Positions 35,453-45,601 of a stretch of DNA of 64,000 nucleotides are shown piece by piece. The stretch comes from Flavobacteriaceae bacterium (lineage in GTDB: Bacteria > Bacteroidota > Bacteroidia > Flavobacteriales > Flavobacteriaceae), in assembly GCA_020854235.1 (NCBI GenBank), contig JADZFW010000018.1:1-64000 (forward strand). Direction: 5' to 3'. Within the stretch, counting starts at the first letter, position 1, and each line of letters opens with the position of its first letter. The translations under genes were made by a program, and so were the position numbers. Below the pieces are notes generated by a model. That model did not search any database. It saw nothing but the letters and a program-made list of their open reading frames with translations, and was not told the origin of the DNA.

Positions 35453-36487
35453 ATGTCAAAAATCCCACATATACTCATCATTTATACCGGTGGAACCATC
35501 GGAATGATGAAAGATTATAAAACCAATGTCTTAAGATCTTTTGATTTTAAACACATCTACAACAGTATTCCAGAGCTCAACCATCTGGATTGTAGTTTGG
35601 AAACGATATCTTTTGAACTTCCCATAGATTCTAGTAATATCAATCCATCCCATTGGGACAGTATTGCTACAATCATTCAATCACATTATCACAAAGCCGA
35701 TGGATTTGTAGTATTACACGGTTCTGACACCATGTCATATACAGCTTCAGCTATTAGTTTTATGATTGAAAATTTGGATAAGCCTATCATTTTTACTGGA
35801 TCTCAATTACCTATTGGAGATTTGAGAACTGATGCCAAGGAGAACATGATAACGGCTATTGAGATAGCTGCTGCTCAAAAAAACGGAAAACCACGCATCA
35901 CTGAAGTGTGTATTTACTTTGAGTATAAATTATATCGAGCCAACCGAACAACCAAAATCAGTGCAGCTCAGTTTCAAGCATTTGATTCTCCCAATTATCC
36001 AATACTTGCAGAAAGCGGTGTTGAATTAAAGTTTCATGAACACACTTTATTGCCCTTAAAATCATCCAAAGAGCTGATATTTAGAAAAATACTCCCACAA
36101 AATGTCTTGTTAATCAAATTATTTCCAGGTATAACAGAAGCAGTATTACATCATATGTTTCAAATGCCCGAATTAAAAGGTGTAATTTTGGAAACTTACG
36201 GTTCGGGAAATGCGCCAACTGAACAATGGTTTTTGGAAATATTGAGAAGCACCCTTAAAAAAGGGATTCCCATCGTAGATATTACCCAATGTTTTGCTGG
36301 AAGTGTTGTTTTAGGAAAGTATGAAACGAGTTTGGAATTGTTGGAAATGGGTTTGATTGATGGAAAAGACATTACGACTGAAGCTGCCGTAACCAAACTC
36401 ATGTATTTATTCAGTATTCCTGAAATAGAAGGAAGAATCAAAGACTTGTTTGAAACCTCATTGAGAGGTGAGATAAGCAATACTTAA
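35453..36487 (+). CDS. L-asparaginase, type I
   Basis: 344 residues. The two catalytic threonine regions are TGGTIGMM (Thr15) and HGSDTMSYTASA (near residue 94), with the conserved Lys in GDLRTDAKENM. There is no signal peptide, so it is the cytoplasmic type. It hydrolyses asparagine to aspartate and ammonia. The leader is long (more than 100 bp), with TACCTTTA near 35311 as a possible distal -7 box. Confidence 0.94.
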   Translation: MSKIPHILIIYTGGTIGMMKDYKTNVLRSFDFKHIYNSIPELNHLDCSLETISFELPIDSSNINPSHWDSIATIIQSHYHKADGFVVLHGSDTMSYTASAISFMIENLDKPIIFTGSQLPIGDLRTDAKENMITAIEIAAAQKNGKPRITEVCIYFEYKLYRANRTTKISAAQFQAFDSPNYPILAESGVELKFHEHTLLPLKSSKELIFRKILPQNVLLIKLFPGITEAVLHHMFQMPELKGVILETYGSGNAPTEQWFLEILRSTLKKGIPIVDITQCFAGSVVLGKYETSLELLEMGLIDGKDITTEAAVTKLMYLFSIPEIEGRIKDLFETSLRGEISNT

Positions 36488-36526
36488 TTAAATGAGCTAT
36501 TTTTTTTGGTATATTATTTGTTAAGT

Positions 36527-36557
36527 TTTGGAAACATTTAAAAAATAATTACTTTTA
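36527..36557 (+). promoter_or_regulatory. promoter of the PD40/OmpA gene pair
   Basis: TTTG (36527-36530), 19-bp spacer, TACTTTTA (36550-36557), one base off the -7 consensus. The ATG is 21 bp downstream. Confidence 0.6.
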
Positions 36558-36577
36558 CATACTAAAACTAATCCCTG

Positions 36578-38197
36578 ATGACTAAATACTTCGTTACCCT
36601 TGTTTTCATTATAACTTCTCACTCACTATTTGCGCAGTTGGAAGCCGCACAATATTCGATCAAAAATTTAGTAGTAAACACGCCTTATACTGATATGAGT
36701 ACTTCTTTTTGGGGAAAAGGAAGAGTCATATTTGCATCCAGCAAAAATAGTAAAGCGGTAGTTACTAATAAAGTGAATAGTACAGATAAAGAAAAAGCCT
36801 TTTTGGAAATTTTCCAAGCTTACATCAATGAAGAAAACGAACTAGCTTATCCCAAAAAAGTTTCGATGTCTTTTGACAGTGATTTCAATCAGTCAAATGT
36901 GACTTTTTCACCCGATTTGGAATATGTTTATTTCACATCCAATAGCCAAGATAAAAATAGAGGAAAAGATCCGACATTGAAATTATACAGAGCCAAGGTT
37001 CAGAAAAATGGTGATTGGACTGATTTGGAAGAATTACCATTTAATAGTGATAAATACCATTGTGCTCATCCTACTATTAGCGATGATGGAACAAAGTTGT
37101 TTTTTGCATCCAATATGCCTGGAGGTTATGGGGACACAGATTTATACATGGTGGATATTTTGAGTTCCGGCACATTCGGAAAACCCGAAAATCTAGGAGG
37201 ATTCATTAACACATCTGCCAAAGAAAACTTCCCAGATGTCAATAATGGTCTTTTATATTTTTCATCCAATAGAAAATTTGGACTTGGTGGATTAGACGTT
37301 TATATGGTGCCGGTTGGAAATCTATTTATTGAACCTATCAATTTGGGTGAGCCCGTTAATAGTAAATACGATGATTTCAGTTTTGTTATAAACGGTGATA
37401 TGCGAAAAGGTTTTTTTACTTCCGATAGACCTCAGGGTAAAGGTGGTGATGATATTTATTCATTTGTACAAGAAACTGCAATTAAAAGTTGTTCTCAAAT
37501 TGTTGAAATTGAAGTATTGGATGCCATAACAGATTTGGGTGTAGATGAGGTTGAAATCAATATTTTTGATGAAGAAGGGAAATGGTTGAATCGTTTTATG
37601 ACCGATAATCAAGGTAAGTATAAAGTCAAATTCAATAAATGTAATAAAAATTACAAATTGGAGGCTAGTAAGAAATTTTACAGCAAAGACTTGGCGCAAA
37701 TTATCTATCAACCAGATAATGAGTTGCAAGAAGTTACCATGAGAATTGCTAAAGATTTGGAAGAAACAGTTGAAGAACCCATTGTTTATAATGAGGAAAA
37801 AATTGAAAACTTGCCTGTTTTGGAAATTCCAGAAGACCAACTCTTCATTGATGTAAAAAGTATTGAGTTTTTGTTGAATAAATTTGATATTGAAAATGAA
37901 TCTGCTGAAGAATTGGATAAAGTTGTTAAATTTATGAAAGAACATCCAACTGTTATTGTTGAATTCTCATCCCATACAGATTCTAGAGGACCAGATGAAT
38001 GGAATATGGAATTGACCAATATGAGAGCCAATGAAGTGGTGAGTTATATCGTAAGTAAAGGGATTGATTATCGAAGAATTTACGGAAAAGGTTATGGAGA
38101 AACTTTACCGGTTAATCAATGTGTAAATGGTGTGGAATGTACGGAAGCAGAACATTTACAAAACCGTAGAACAGAATTTTTGATTCTTGCCAAATAG
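36578..38197 (+). CDS. OmpA-family outer-membrane protein with PD40 repeats
   Basis: 539 residues: Sec signal (about 1-19), four PD40 propeller blades (for example CAHPTISDDGTKLFFAS, NFPDVNNGLLYFSSNRK), a carboxypeptidase-regulatory-like domain (about 305-375) and a C-terminal OmpA domain (about 420-539) with the peptidoglycan-binding SSHTDSRGPDEWN. It would sit in the periplasm tied to cell wall and outer membrane. The parts resemble gliding/type IX secretion protein PorE without its TPR region, but I cannot assign that role. The next gene is a paralogue 39 bp away. Confidence 0.9.
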   Translation: MTKYFVTLVFIITSHSLFAQLEAAQYSIKNLVVNTPYTDMSTSFWGKGRVIFASSKNSKAVVTNKVNSTDKEKAFLEIFQAYINEENELAYPKKVSMSFDSDFNQSNVTFSPDLEYVYFTSNSQDKNRGKDPTLKLYRAKVQKNGDWTDLEELPFNSDKYHCAHPTISDDGTKLFFASNMPGGYGDTDLYMVDILSSGTFGKPENLGGFINTSAKENFPDVNNGLLYFSSNRKFGLGGLDVYMVPVGNLFIEPINLGEPVNSKYDDFSFVINGDMRKGFFTSDRPQGKGGDDIYSFVQETAIKSCSQIVEIEVLDAITDLGVDEVEINIFDEEGKWLNRFMTDNQGKYKVKFNKCNKNYKLEASKKFYSKDLAQIIYQPDNELQEVTMRIAKDLEETVEEPIVYNEEKIENLPVLEIPEDQLFIDVKSIEFLLNKFDIENESAEELDKVVKFMKEHPTVIVEFSSHTDSRGPDEWNMELTNMRANEVVSYIVSKGIDYRRIYGKGYGETLPVNQCVNGVECTEAEHLQNRRTEFLILAK

Positions 38198-38236
38198 GCA
38201 GTTCTATAAATATTTATCTAACTTAAATGACAGATT

Positions 38237-39946
38237 ATGAAACCTAGTAGATTAATTACTCTTATGCTTTTTTCATTTCTGTTAAATGCTGTATGTGCAC
38301 AGAATGTTTCAGCTAAGTACTCCGTTAAAAATATTAAAGCCAACACTAAACATTCAGATTACGGGACGACATTTTTTGGACCAAACAGAGTTTATTTTGC
38401 TTCCAATCACGAAGCAGCTCGTGCGTTTGGTGGAAAATTGAATAATTTTGCAGACACCTATGAAGCGCCAAATTACGACTTGTATAAAGGTCTTGTAGCT
38501 CAAACAGGTGAAATTGATTATTTAGAAAAAGTAATCATAGCAGAAGCCTCAAAGTATAATAAATCTAATGCAGCTTTTTCTCCCGACATGCGTTATGTTT
38601 ATTTCACACAAAACAATATTGTAGATGGAAAGGCTAAAAAAGACGACAAAGGCAATGTGAATATGAAAATATACAGAGCCAATGTAAGTGTCAATGGTCA
38701 ATGGTCCAATATTATTTCATTACCTTTCAACAGTGATGATTATTCTTGTACCCATCCATCTGTAAGTGAGGACAATCGCATTCTGTTTTTTGCTTCAGAT
38801 ATGCCAGGATCTTTTGGCGCTTCAGATATTTATTGGGTAACTATAGATTATGGTGGAAATTATGGAGAACCTCAAAACTTAGGAGATAATGTAAATACGG
38901 GATCACGTGAGAATTTTCCATATGTTGATAAAAATATCTTGTACTTCTCCTCAGACCGATCTGATTCTAAAGGTGGATTAGATGTTTATATGGTTAAATT
39001 GGATGAGCCTGATGGTAAACCTGTAAATCTGGGAACTCCGATTAACAGCACTTCAGATGATTTTTGTTTTGTAATCGAACGTCAAAATAAACGAGGTTAT
39101 TTTTCTTCTAATAGACCAGGTGGTAAAGGTGAAGATGATATTTATTATTTTACACAAGATACAGATTTTCAAGAATGTAAACAAACTATTTCGGGAACTA
39201 TTTTGGATAAGGAAACTCAAAAACCTATACCCGGAGCAATCGTTACCATGTATTCACATGACAATATCATGTTGGCAACCTATCCTGTAAAAATCGATGG
39301 AACATACAAGTTTGAATTGGCTTGTCGTGGTAATTATCGAGTGGAATCCTATCATTACGATTATGATAAAACCTTTAAGAGTATCAATTTTACACCTCAA
39401 ATTTTTAGTCAGGAAGTGAATTTATTTTTAAATCCAAAGATTAAAGAACCAATTGTTATTGTGCCGGAAAAAAAAGTAGTTGAAGAAATTGTAGAAGTAT
39501 TGCCTGAAAAAGTTGTGGTTGAAGAAATGAAAGAGGAACCTGTCAAAAAGAAAGAAGTAATCATTCCTTCAATAATTTCGAATAATAAAGAAATTTTAGA
39601 TTTGCCAACTGTTTATTTTGAACTAGATAGCTATTATATTACCAAGGAAGCAGAACAAATTGTCAAACAAGCCATAGCTATTTTAAAACATTATCCTGAT
39701 ATTTCGATTGAATTTGCTTCACATACCGATTGCAGAGCGAGTGATAGTTATAATTTACTGCTTTCCGATTTGAGAGCTAAAGAGGTAATTCAATATATGA
39801 TTGAACATGGAGTAGCAAAAGAACGACTTATAGGCAGAGGTTATGGTGAGTCTAGACCTGTCAATGGCTGTATTGACGGAGTGAAATGTAGTGAGGCTGA
39901 ACATCTACAAAACAGAAGAGCCGAATTTGTCATTATTAAAAAGTAA
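38237..39946 (+). CDS. OmpA-family outer-membrane protein with PD40 repeats, paralogue
   Basis: 569 residues with the same domain order as the upstream gene: signal (about 1-21), PD40 blades (CTHPSVSEDNRILFFASDM, NFPYVDKNILYFSSDRSD), a carboxypeptidase-regulatory-like domain, a Glu/Lys/Val-rich linker (about 405-450) and a C-terminal OmpA domain (ASHTDCRASDSYNLLLSD). The two probably arose by tandem duplication and are co-transcribed. The linker is longer here and could span the periplasm. Confidence 0.9.
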   Translation: MKPSRLITLMLFSFLLNAVCAQNVSAKYSVKNIKANTKHSDYGTTFFGPNRVYFASNHEAARAFGGKLNNFADTYEAPNYDLYKGLVAQTGEIDYLEKVIIAEASKYNKSNAAFSPDMRYVYFTQNNIVDGKAKKDDKGNVNMKIYRANVSVNGQWSNIISLPFNSDDYSCTHPSVSEDNRILFFASDMPGSFGASDIYWVTIDYGGNYGEPQNLGDNVNTGSRENFPYVDKNILYFSSDRSDSKGGLDVYMVKLDEPDGKPVNLGTPINSTSDDFCFVIERQNKRGYFSSNRPGGKGEDDIYYFTQDTDFQECKQTISGTILDKETQKPIPGAIVTMYSHDNIMLATYPVKIDGTYKFELACRGNYRVESYHYDYDKTFKSINFTPQIFSQEVNLFLNPKIKEPIVIVPEKKVVEEIVEVLPEKVVVEEMKEEPVKKKEVIIPSIISNNKEILDLPTVYFELDSYYITKEAEQIVKQAIAILKHYPDISIEFASHTDCRASDSYNLLLSDLRAKEVIQYMIEHGVAKERLIGRGYGESRPVNGCIDGVKCSEAEHLQNRRAEFVIIKK

Positions 39947-40011
39947 TTTCTTTTTCCATTTATTTCTCTTTAAAAATTGGGTTTTCATAACCTTCATTCT
40001 TGAATTTATTA

Positions 40012-40019
40012 TATTTTTG
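40012..40019 (+). promoter_or_regulatory. -7 box of ileS
   Basis: TATTTTTG, 23 bp before the ATG. No consensus -33 element is seen. Confidence 0.5.
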
Positions 40020-40042
40020 CCCATTAGTTAAAATTAAGGGCA

Positions 40043-43000
40043 ATGAGCAATAAATTTAAGGAATACAAGCAGTTAAATCTCACCGAAATAGCAGAAAACG
40101 TTTTGAGTTTTTGGGAAAAAGAAAATATTTTCCAAAAAAGTATTGATTCACGAAGAGAAGACAATTCTTTTGTCTTTTTTGAAGGGCCACCTTCTGCTAA
40201 TGGACTTCCCGGAATTCACCACGTCATCGGTCGTACGGTGAAAGATATTTTTGCTCGCTATAAAACCATGCAAGGCTATCGAGTCAACCGTAAAGCCGGT
40301 TGGGATACACATGGATTGCCCGTAGAGTTGGCTGTGGAAAAAGAATTGGGTATAACCAAAGAAGACATTGGCACTAAAATAAGTATAGACGATTACAACA
40401 AAGCTTGCAAAGAGTCGGTTATGCGATATACCGATATTTGGAATGATTTGACCAAACGCATTGGTTATTGGGTTGATATGGAAGATCCTTATATTACCTA
40501 TAAATCCAAATACATGGAATCTGTATGGTGGCTTTTGAAACAAATTTATGACAAAGGTTTGATTTATAAAGGTTACACCATCCAGCCTTATTCTCCCAAA
40601 GCTGGAACCGGATTGAGTACGCACGAACTCAACCAACCCGGATGTTATAAAGATGTCACCGATACCACTATTGTTGCCCAATTTAAGGTATTGGACGCCG
40701 ATCTTTCCAAATTGCCATTCAAAGTAGCCACTGATAAAATTAATGGAGACTTTTTCTTCCTAGCATGGACGACTACTCCCTGGACTTTACCTTCCAATAC
40801 CGCTTTGACTGTAGGAAAGAAAATCGATTATGTTTTAATTCGTACTTTTAATCAATATACATTCGAACCCATACAGGTTATTTTAGGGAAACCTTTGGTT
40901 GCTAAACAATTTGCTAAGAAATTCTTCGAAGTTCAAAATGAAGCAGATTTAAATACATACCAACCCGATGATAAACAAATACCCTATATAATCCTTGGGG
41001 AATGTAAGGGTGCTGATTTGGTAGGTTTGAAATTTGAACAACTGATGCCTTACGCATTACCTTACCAAAACCCTGAAAATGCGTTTAGAGTAATTGCCGG
41101 TGATTTTGTGACTACCGAAGATGGTACCGGTATCGTACATACAGCACCTACTTTTGGTCAAGATGATGCCAATGTAGCCAAACAAGCCGTGCCTGAAGTG
41201 CCACCTATGCTGGTTTTAGATGATAATGCTAATCCGGTTCCTTTGGTTGATTTACAAGGTCGTTTTACCAAACATGTTGGGCCTTATGCAGGAAGATATG
41301 TCAAAAACGAGTATTACAATGACAATGAAATTCCGGATAGGTCAGTCGATGTAGAAATTGCCATCCAACTCAAAACGGAAAACAGAGCTTTTCATGTTGA
41401 AAAACACGTACACAATTATCCGCATTGTTGGAGAACAGATAAGCCGGTTTTATACTATCCATTGGATTCTTGGTTTATCAAAATTTCTCAGGTCAAAGAC
41501 CGTTTGTTTGAATTGAATCAAAAAATCAATTGGATTCCAAAAGCTACCGGAGAAGGACGATTTGGAAATTGGTTGCAAAATGCCAATGATTGGAATTTGT
41601 CTCGTTCTCGTTTTTGGGGAATTCCTTTGCCTATATGGAGAACAGAGGATGGAAGTGAGGAGTTGATGATAGGTTCGGTTGCTGAATTGATGGGAGAAAT
41701 CCAAAAAGCGATGGACAATGGTCTTATGAAAGTCAATCCGTTTGAAGGATTTGAAGTAGGGAATATGAGTGAATCCAACTATGATTTAGTAGATTTACAT
41801 AAAAATGTAGTGGATAAAATTGTATTGGTTTCACCTTCCGGTAAGCCCATGAAACGGGAAAGCGATTTGATTGATGTATGGTTTGATTCGGGAGCTATGC
41901 CTGTAGCGCAATGGCATTACCCATTTGAACAACCCCAAAAAGGAAATTCACTTACCGCCGATTTTATTGCAGAAGGCGTCGATCAAACGCGTGGCTGGTT
42001 TTATACTTTACATGCCATTGCCGGTTTGGTATTTGATGATATTTCCTATAAAACGGTACTTTCCAATGGATTGGTATTGGATAAAATGGGTAAAAAAATG
42101 TCCAAACGTTTGGGAAATGCCATCGATCCATTTAAAACCTTAAATGAATTTGGTCCCGATGCTATTCGTTGGTATATGATTTCCAATACCAATCCTTGGG
42201 ACAATTTGAAATTTGATTTGGATGGCGTAGATGAAGTGCGAAGAAAATTTTTTGGCACTTTATACAATACTTATTCTTTCTTTGCCTTGTATGCCAATTT
42301 GGATCATTTTACCAATACCGAAACCGAAGTGCCATTAGCAGAACGAAGTGAATTGGACAGATGGATTCTTTCAGAATTACACACTTTGATCAAAAATGTG
42401 AATGCGTCTTTGGATGGCTATGATGCTACTACTGCTTCGAGAGATATTCAATATTTTGTTAATGAACATTTGAGCAACTGGTTTGTGAGATTGAGCAGAA
42501 GACGTTTTTGGAAAGGTGAATATGGAACGGATAAAATATCGGCATATCAAACCCTTTATACTTGTTTGCTTACCGTTTCAAGATTGGGAGCACCTATTGC
42601 CCCATTCTTTATGGAACGATTGTTTAAAGACTTAACAGCAGTTCAAGAAATAGATGCCTCACATTCTATACATTTGGAGTCATTTCCGGTCTTTAATCCC
42701 GATTTTATAGATAAATCGTTGGAAAGCAAAATGGAGAAAGCACAATTGATCGCTTCCATGACTTTATCATTACGTCAAGGGCATAAAATCAAGGTGCGCC
42801 AACCTTTGCAACGCATCATGATTCCGGTTCGCAATGCAGCAGAACGATTAGAAATTGAAGCCGTTCAAGATTTGATCAAAGCTGAAGTCAATGTGAAAGA
42901 AATTCAATTGTTGGATGATGCATCGGGTGTATTAGTGAAAAATATCAAACCCAATTTCAAAACTTTAGGGCCAAGATTTGGAGCCGATATGAAAGAAATA

Positions 43001-43471
43001 GGAGGTGTCATTGCGCTTATGGATCAAAAGGAAATTGCAGACTTTGAAAGTACAGGTTCCAAAGTTTTGACATTGGCTGCCAAAGAAATTACTTTGACCT
43101 TGGAAGATGTAGAAATCACAACCAAAGATATCGAGGGTTGGGTTGTAGCACACGAATCAGGAACAACGGTAGCATTGGATATTCATATTTCAGAAGATTT
43201 GAGAAATGAAGGTATCGCACGTGAGTTGATCAATAGAATTCAGAATATGCGAAAGAGCAGTGGATTGGAAGTAACCGACCGTATTACGATACATTTTCAA
43301 AAACCAACCGATGGAAGTGTTACGTTAGAGCTTGCTGTCAGAGAGAATGAGGCTTATATTATGAATGAAACCTTGGCAGATCAAATTCAATTTGTATCGC
43401 AATTGGAAGGTGGGACAGAAATAGCATTTGAAGAAATCAATACCGAAATGCAAATTTTTAAGAAAAATTAA
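40043..43471 (+). CDS. ileS: isoleucyl-tRNA synthetase with GIHH in place of HIGH
   Basis: 1142 residues, longer than the ~940-residue bacterial IleRS1 and in keeping with the eukaryote-like IleRS2 type. The class I signature region reads GPPSANGLPGIHHVIGR: GIHH at 57-60 where most class I enzymes have HIGH. The second motif is normal, KMSKR at 685-689. The editing domain lies between, with TTTPWTLPSNTALTVG, and the anticodon-binding region follows. It charges tRNA-Ile. It is the only ileS in the window. The GxHH arrangement has been linked to mupirocin hyper-resistance in IleRS2. Confidence 0.97.
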   Translation: MSNKFKEYKQLNLTEIAENVLSFWEKENIFQKSIDSRREDNSFVFFEGPPSANGLPGIHHVIGRTVKDIFARYKTMQGYRVNRKAGWDTHGLPVELAVEKELGITKEDIGTKISIDDYNKACKESVMRYTDIWNDLTKRIGYWVDMEDPYITYKSKYMESVWWLLKQIYDKGLIYKGYTIQPYSPKAGTGLSTHELNQPGCYKDVTDTTIVAQFKVLDADLSKLPFKVATDKINGDFFFLAWTTTPWTLPSNTALTVGKKIDYVLIRTFNQYTFEPIQVILGKPLVAKQFAKKFFEVQNEADLNTYQPDDKQIPYIILGECKGADLVGLKFEQLMPYALPYQNPENAFRVIAGDFVTTEDGTGIVHTAPTFGQDDANVAKQAVPEVPPMLVLDDNANPVPLVDLQGRFTKHVGPYAGRYVKNEYYNDNEIPDRSVDVEIAIQLKTENRAFHVEKHVHNYPHCWRTDKPVLYYPLDSWFIKISQVKDRLFELNQKINWIPKATGEGRFGNWLQNANDWNLSRSRFWGIPLPIWRTEDGSEELMIGSVAELMGEIQKAMDNGLMKVNPFEGFEVGNMSESNYDLVDLHKNVVDKIVLVSPSGKPMKRESDLIDVWFDSGAMPVAQWHYPFEQPQKGNSLTADFIAEGVDQTRGWFYTLHAIAGLVFDDISYKTVLSNGLVLDKMGKKMSKRLGNAIDPFKTLNEFGPDAIRWYMISNTNPWDNLKFDLDGVDEVRRKFFGTLYNTYSFFALYANLDHFTNTETEVPLAERSELDRWILSELHTLIKNVNASLDGYDATTASRDIQYFVNEHLSNWFVRLSRRRFWKGEYGTDKISAYQTLYTCLLTVSRLGAPIAPFFMERLFKDLTAVQEIDASHSIHLESFPVFNPDFIDKSLESKMEKAQLIASMTLSLRQGHKIKVRQPLQRIMIPVRNAAERLEIEAVQDLIKAEVNVKEIQLLDDASGVLVKNIKPNFKTLGPRFGADMKEIGGVIALMDQKEIADFESTGSKVLTLAAKEITLTLEDVEITTKDIEGWVVAHESGTTVALDIHISEDLRNEGIARELINRIQNMRKSSGLEVTDRITIHFQKPTDGSVTLELAVRENEAYIMNETLADQIQFVSQLEGGTEIAFEEINTEMQIFKKN

Positions 43472-43491
43472 TTTTCTAAGTTAAATATTAC

Positions 43492-43499
43492 TAGATTTG
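43492..43499 (+). promoter_or_regulatory. -7 box of the DksA-like gene
   Basis: TAGATTTG, 49 bp before the ATG; -33 not clear. Confidence 0.4.
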
Positions 43500-43548
43500 T
43501 ATTTCAAATGTCTAACTAAATTCACTTCGAAAGAAGTAAAAAAAAGAA

Positions 43549-43938
43549 ATGGAAGTACCAACCGTAAGATATTCAGACGCCGATTTAGCTGAATTCAGAG
43601 CCATTATTGAAGAAAAAGTCAAACAAGCCGAAAAGGACTTGGGATTGCTTCGTAGTGCCTACAAAAACGATAGTGATAACGGAACCGACGATACATCGCC
43701 TACCTTTAAATCTTTTGAAGAAGGTTCGACTACGATGTCCAAAGAAGCCAATGTGCAACTTGCTTTACGTCAAGAAAAATTCATACGTGATTTGAAAAAT
43801 GCCTTGTTGAGAATTGAAAACAAAACGTATGGGGTGTGTAGAGAAACAGGCAAACTCATTGAAAAAGAACGTTTGAAACTAGTTCCGCATGCCACTTTGA
43901 GTATTGAAGCTAAAAACCGTCAATCGTTGATTGGATAA
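43549..43938 (+). CDS. TraR/DksA-family protein lacking zinc-finger cysteines
   Basis: 129 residues with the DksA layout: an N-terminal coiled coil (about 10-90) with an acidic tip (DNGTDDTSP), then the C-terminal YGVCRETGKLIEKERLKLVPHA region. DksA-type proteins enter the RNA polymerase secondary channel and adjust transcription. Only Cys97 remains of the four zinc cysteines: the CxxC pairs read CRET and LSIEA, so zinc binding is unlikely. I think this form is common in Bacteroidota. It lies 77 bp after ileS. Confidence 0.9.
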   Translation: MEVPTVRYSDADLAEFRAIIEEKVKQAEKDLGLLRSAYKNDSDNGTDDTSPTFKSFEEGSTTMSKEANVQLALRQEKFIRDLKNALLRIENKTYGVCRETGKLIEKERLKLVPHATLSIEAKNRQSLIG

Positions 43939-43942
43939 TATA

Positions 43943-43985
43943 AAATTCATCCTTTCTTTTTTCTAAAAGAATGGATGAATTTATT
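43943..43985. terminator. bidirectional terminator
   Basis: AAATTCATCC (43943-43952) pairs with GGATGAATTT (43973-43982), with inner TCTTTT/AAAAGA pairing. It overlaps the histidine kinase stop and serves convergent genes. Confidence 0.75.
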
Positions 43986-45429
43986 TTTTAGGAAATTGAA
44001 CTGTAAAAACAGTTCCATTGTTGGGTGATGATACAAAACTGATATTTCCTTTATAAGATTCTACAATTCTTTTTACAATTGCTAATCCCAGTCCCATTCC
44101 ACTAGATTTGGTAGTGAATTTCGGTTCAAATATCATATTTTTATTTTCTTCTTCAATTCCTTTTCCATTGTCGGAAACGCTGATGATGACTTGGTCATTG
44201 GCTTCTTTTACTTCAATATCAATTTTCGGGTTTTTAGTTTCAGCCAAAGCTTGGTTGGAATTGGTTACCAAATTGGTGATAATTCGAATCAATTGGGTTT
44301 GGTCAAACAATGCCGTGATTTGAGGCTTTTCACTGTGAAATGAAATATAATTTTCAGAAAAAATATCAACGGCTAGTGAAGTGACTTGTACAATGTCAAT
44401 CAATTCTTTTTGTGGAGTTGGCATCTTGGCAAAATCGGAGAATGCTGATGCTATGGCGCTCATGGTGTCGATTTGCTGAATGAGTGTTTGACTAAAATCT
44501 TTTATTTTTATATTAATTTCAGGGTCTTTGGGATCAAATTTTCTTTCAAAACTTTGAATGGTCAAACGCATTGGGGTCAAGGGATTTTTGATTTCATGTG
44601 CTACTTGTTTGGCCATTTCTCGCCAAGCGCTTTCACGTTCACTTGTAGCCAACTTAACGGCATTTTCCTCCAGTTCTTCCATCATACCATTGTATGCTTT
44701 GATGAGATCATGTAATTCATCGGTGCCACTTTTGATGGTTAATTTTTCATTGATTTTATTTAAACGGGTCACTTTCATATGTTCTACCACCTTTTTAATA
44801 GGGCTAGAAATGACTCTTGAAATATAAAAGGCGAGTATGATGGAGAACAAAATTGCAGTAATGAAAACCAATGATATTTTCATGAGTAAATCTTCCAATT
44901 CCTTTTGATAAAAATCGCTTTTACCCAAATATGGAATGTTGAGAATACCAATAGGCGTAAATTTTTGATCATATATATAACTGTAAATGGAAAGGTAATC
45001 TTCGTTTTCAAACTTTCTATCTACCATTACTCTGTGATTGATATCATTTTTTAGAGCTTGAACAATATTTTTAGATATTGGCGTGAGTGTGGAATCAATG
45101 GTGAAAGTTGCTCGTGAAGTCTTAAGTAAATTTCCTTCCATATCATAAAGGCCAATTTCCAGATTGTGCACATGCGACATTTCAAATATTTTTTCTTTGA
45201 ATATAAATGGTAATTTTTCCGTGATTATAGGAAATGTAGTGTTGTCTAACTGATATTCAATATCTCTTTTTACAGCACTTTCTTTACGATCCAAGCGGTT
45301 TAAATGATAATCTTCTGCTTGATTTCTGTATTGGATAATAGAAACGACGATGATTAAGGCCGAAACAAATACGACCAAAAGTAGCATGGAGAGAAATATT
45401 CTGGATTGCAGGGTTTTAAACCATTTCAT
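43981..45429 (-). CDS. sensor histidine kinase (NtrY-like)
   Basis: 482 residues from MKWFKTLQSRIF. The parts are: a membrane helix, a periplasmic sensor (about 35-165), a second helix, a HAMP linker, a dimerisation helix with the phosphoacceptor His in AHEIKNPLTPM (near 275), and an ATPase domain with DNGKGIEE and GMGLGLAIVKRI. The stimulus is unknown. No response regulator is next to it, so it is an orphan kinase in this window. Confidence 0.93.
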   Translation of the reverse strand: MKWFKTLQSRIFLSMLLLVVFVSALIIVVSIIQYRNQAEDYHLNRLDRKESAVKRDIEYQLDNTTFPIITEKLPFIFKEKIFEMSHVHNLEIGLYDMEGNLLKTSRATFTIDSTLTPISKNIVQALKNDINHRVMVDRKFENEDYLSIYSYIYDQKFTPIGILNIPYLGKSDFYQKELEDLLMKISLVFITAILFSIILAFYISRVISSPIKKVVEHMKVTRLNKINEKLTIKSGTDELHDLIKAYNGMMEELEENAVKLATSERESAWREMAKQVAHEIKNPLTPMRLTIQSFERKFDPKDPEINIKIKDFSQTLIQQIDTMSAIASAFSDFAKMPTPQKELIDIVQVTSLAVDIFSENYISFHSEKPQITALFDQTQLIRIITNLVTNSNQALAETKNPKIDIEVKEANDQVIISVSDNGKGIEEENKNMIFEPKFTTKSSGMGLGLAIVKRIVESYKGNISFVSSPNNGTVFTVQFPKK

Positions 45430-45543
45430 TTTGAGCTTGGTATTTGAAATATGTAAAAGTAAAATAAAATTAATCAATCCAATCCAACTGTTTCACATTT
45501 GTAAGATGATACTCAAGTAAAGTGTTAAAAAGAATGATTAAGA

Positions 45544-45572
45544 TTTGACATTCCGATTTTATAGTATTTTTG
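45544..45572 (+). promoter_or_regulatory. promoter of the barrel-protein gene
   Basis: TTTG (45544-45547), 17-bp spacer, TATTTTTG (45565-45572): a full match 29 bp before the ATG at 45602. It rules out a longer protein starting at 45545. Confidence 0.75.
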
Positions 45573-45601
45573 TGTTTGGTTTTATCAAATATTATTCCAT
45601 T

